Source: JBKPCD01 sp046727175 (GTDB taxonomy: Bacteria; Acidobacteriota; Vicinamibacteria; Vicinamibacterales; 2-12-FULL-66-21). Taken from it: a stretch of DNA of 55,372 nt. Each line of letters starts with the position of its first letter. The first letter of the stretch is position 1. The notes beneath the pieces were generated by a model. It did no database searches and was not told the origin of the DNA. It saw nothing but the letters and a program-made list of their open reading frames with translations. This document shows, one piece after another, positions 55,101 to 55,372 of the stretch. The position numbers and the translations under genes are program-made. Where the stretch lies: NCBI GenBank assembly GCA_046727175.1, contig JBKPCD010000216.1:1-55372 (forward strand), read 5' to 3'.

Positions 55101-55372
55101 GACTTCCAGCGTCAGGTTGATTTCGATGCGGTCCTGCACGTTGAGCTGCACGTCCGAACGGACGGTCCGGCGAAATCCCTGCAGCTCCGCAGCAACGCTG
55201 TAGGTCCCAATGCGAAGATTGGGAAAGAGGTACTGTCCGCTCGCATTCGTGATCGCCGTCAGCGTCACGTTCGTGCCCGTCTGTGTCGCCGTCACCGTGA
55301 CGCCGGGCATCACGGCGCCGGATGCGTCCTTGACAGTACCGACAATCGATGCGGTATCCGTCTGCGCGAACG
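52167..55372 (-). CDS. TonB-dependent receptor, Oar-like, 5' end outside window
   Basis: About 1067 residues visible; the frame is open at the right edge, where FAQTDTASIVGTVKDASGAV begins the carboxypeptidase-regulatory domain, so only the signal peptide is missing. The plug follows with LKDLPLLGRRYAELAFLTPGVV, then a barrel with NFRGSAFEFFRDEAFNANRW and many aromatic girdle strands, ending in QLAVKVYF with the terminal Phe. It is related to the receptor at 2451-5657 but clearly diverged, so not a recent duplication. It probably imports a large substrate with TonB. It lies downstream of no SusD-like gene. It precedes the PadR operon on the same strand, 226 bases apart. Confidence 0.92.
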   Translation of the reverse strand, partial: FAQTDTASIVGTVKDASGAVMPGVTVTATQTGTNVTLTAITNASGQYLFPNLRIGTYSVAAELQGFRRTVRSDVQLNVQDRIEINLTLEVGQLAEEVVVKGESPLLQTETASIGYAVDERQLKDLPLLGRRYAELAFLTPGVVLAPNGITSRGEDTFFNANGNYATWNNFMLDGADNNSGSTNLQERSLQVVQPPVDALQEFKVQTRTYSAEFGKAAGAIINASIKQGTNNFRGSAFEFFRDEAFNANRWENNRANRAKGAFNQHILGGTLGGPIVRGRTFFFGDYQATRTEQAQTNLSVVPTALMRQGNLVELSRTLTTSPFIPSGCLDVTAKTINPACVDPVSRAIQGYYPLPNIQSELAKAGVPGSFGNPNYISNGVLDSDINQFDGRVDHNFKSGRDQLFGRFSYMNTHRVEPPALDDPIANGNFASDIRNVGQNAVVGWSRVFGSSLISEFRGAWNQIDSDVVHPAFGVDVNSQIGLTGVPNDSRYSGGIPFVTIGGGFTRIGGPFFRPQFQKSQVYQFAENLTWTKATHNFKFGIERRRDILDYIDLQSLNGTLTFSDARYSGAGYGDFLLGLVTTQGLTLFHEANLYSDGWQGYAQDSWRISSDLTLDYGVRYEYFTPSQARDHALTNIDPATGTVLTSKDSGSIYDRTLIHPDRNDWAPRVGAAYSLRPTLVLRGGYGIFYQQQDRYGSESQLALNPPQLIDVNLSAASRNDPPVIVLRNGFTPISASNVNKAAIMWRIQDPNQLTPMVQQFSAGAEYQIGAKMVADVEYVGNRTRHGRKLRNLNQGIINPGNVVVFPYAQYGFGTAYLEQIATNGKADYNALQVRVQRRLSAGLAFTSSFTYSRANGNFLDHLSAGGGATGNVPLNAYDVAADYGRLPFDVPKRFVTSFIYELPVGHGRTWDPNGATGAILGNWSINGILTLSDGRPFSISATDQAGTGPGRTTRADCVGDPVPDGFDQTIDRWMDINAFTNLQPFTYGNCPYNNVRGPGFKSMNMSLFRTIPWGDKRLEFRLETFNLFNWVSYDFPAANVANPAAFGRITSTLGTPREVQLAVKVYF

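Noticed and set aside
1..55372. tRNA, rRNA, integrase or transposase
   Set aside because: No cloverleaf, rRNA signature or recombinase motifs were recognised by eye; a small RNA could still be missed.

Overview
The window looks like a piece of a high-GC Acidobacteriota chromosome, most likely near Vicinamibacteria. This is inferred from gene content: two Oar-type TonB-dependent receptors with carboxypeptidase-regulatory N-domains, two long MacB/FtsX permeases of the acidobacterial type (one with a PadR regulator and N-terminal prefix domain), an ECF sigma factor coupled to a Ser/Thr kinase with a PD40 propeller, a sigma/anti-sigma/CHAT-TPR cluster, DUF305, DUF3455, LVIVD-repeat and PIG-L proteins. 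No rRNA, tRNA, CRISPR, integrase or transposase was seen.

Layout. 1-7.3 kb: the end of a probable glycoside hydrolase, an overlapping HpcH/HpaI aldolase, a TonB receptor and a frameshifted sialidase (carbohydrate uptake and breakdown). 7.4-14.3 kb: an amidohydrolase relic, a PilZ/coiled-coil protein, a small secreted protein, an ACT-DUF5612 protein, the tail of a dead PD40 protein, a Tat-exported GH51 arabinofuranosidase, a GT87-like membrane glycosyltransferase and a SnoaL-like protein. 14.4-23 kb: a secreted DUF3455 protein divergent from an HTH/NB-ARC STAND regulator, a sigma-54 activator, a MacB/FtsX permease and an atypical SDR. 23.3-29.2 kb: three solute-binding proteins (XylF-like, NMT1-like, AapJ-like) with no intact permease or ATPase, decayed aapQ/M and aapP remnants, an esterase relic and a leaderless subtilisin.

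29.4-34.4 kb is a same-strand module: sigma factor, membrane anti-sigma-like protein, and a secreted PPC-TPR-CHAT protease-like protein interrupted by one frameshift. 34.5-42 kb: a beta-lactamase-fold/S15 hydrolase pair, a small unknown gene, a DUF305 protein, an LVIVD lipoprotein and a vanadium-haloperoxidase-like enzyme. 42-52 kb: a sigma factor/kinase pair joined by ATGA, a secreted PIG-L/ThuA-like protein, an acyltransferase relic, and a PadR-permease operon. The window ends inside a second TonB receptor.

Two themes stand out. First, this stretch is rich in gene debris: five relics and two single-base frameshifts among about 30 intact genes. Second, several intergenic gaps carry small palindromic or tandem elements. 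In two convergent gene pairs an element built from GATTAG/GATTCGCG units lies exactly between the genes and contains the stop codons of both. I see no single obvious new defence or biosynthetic system. The best candidates for undescribed biology are the stop-codon repeat element, the sigma/anti-sigma/CHAT cluster and the STAND/DUF3455 pair.
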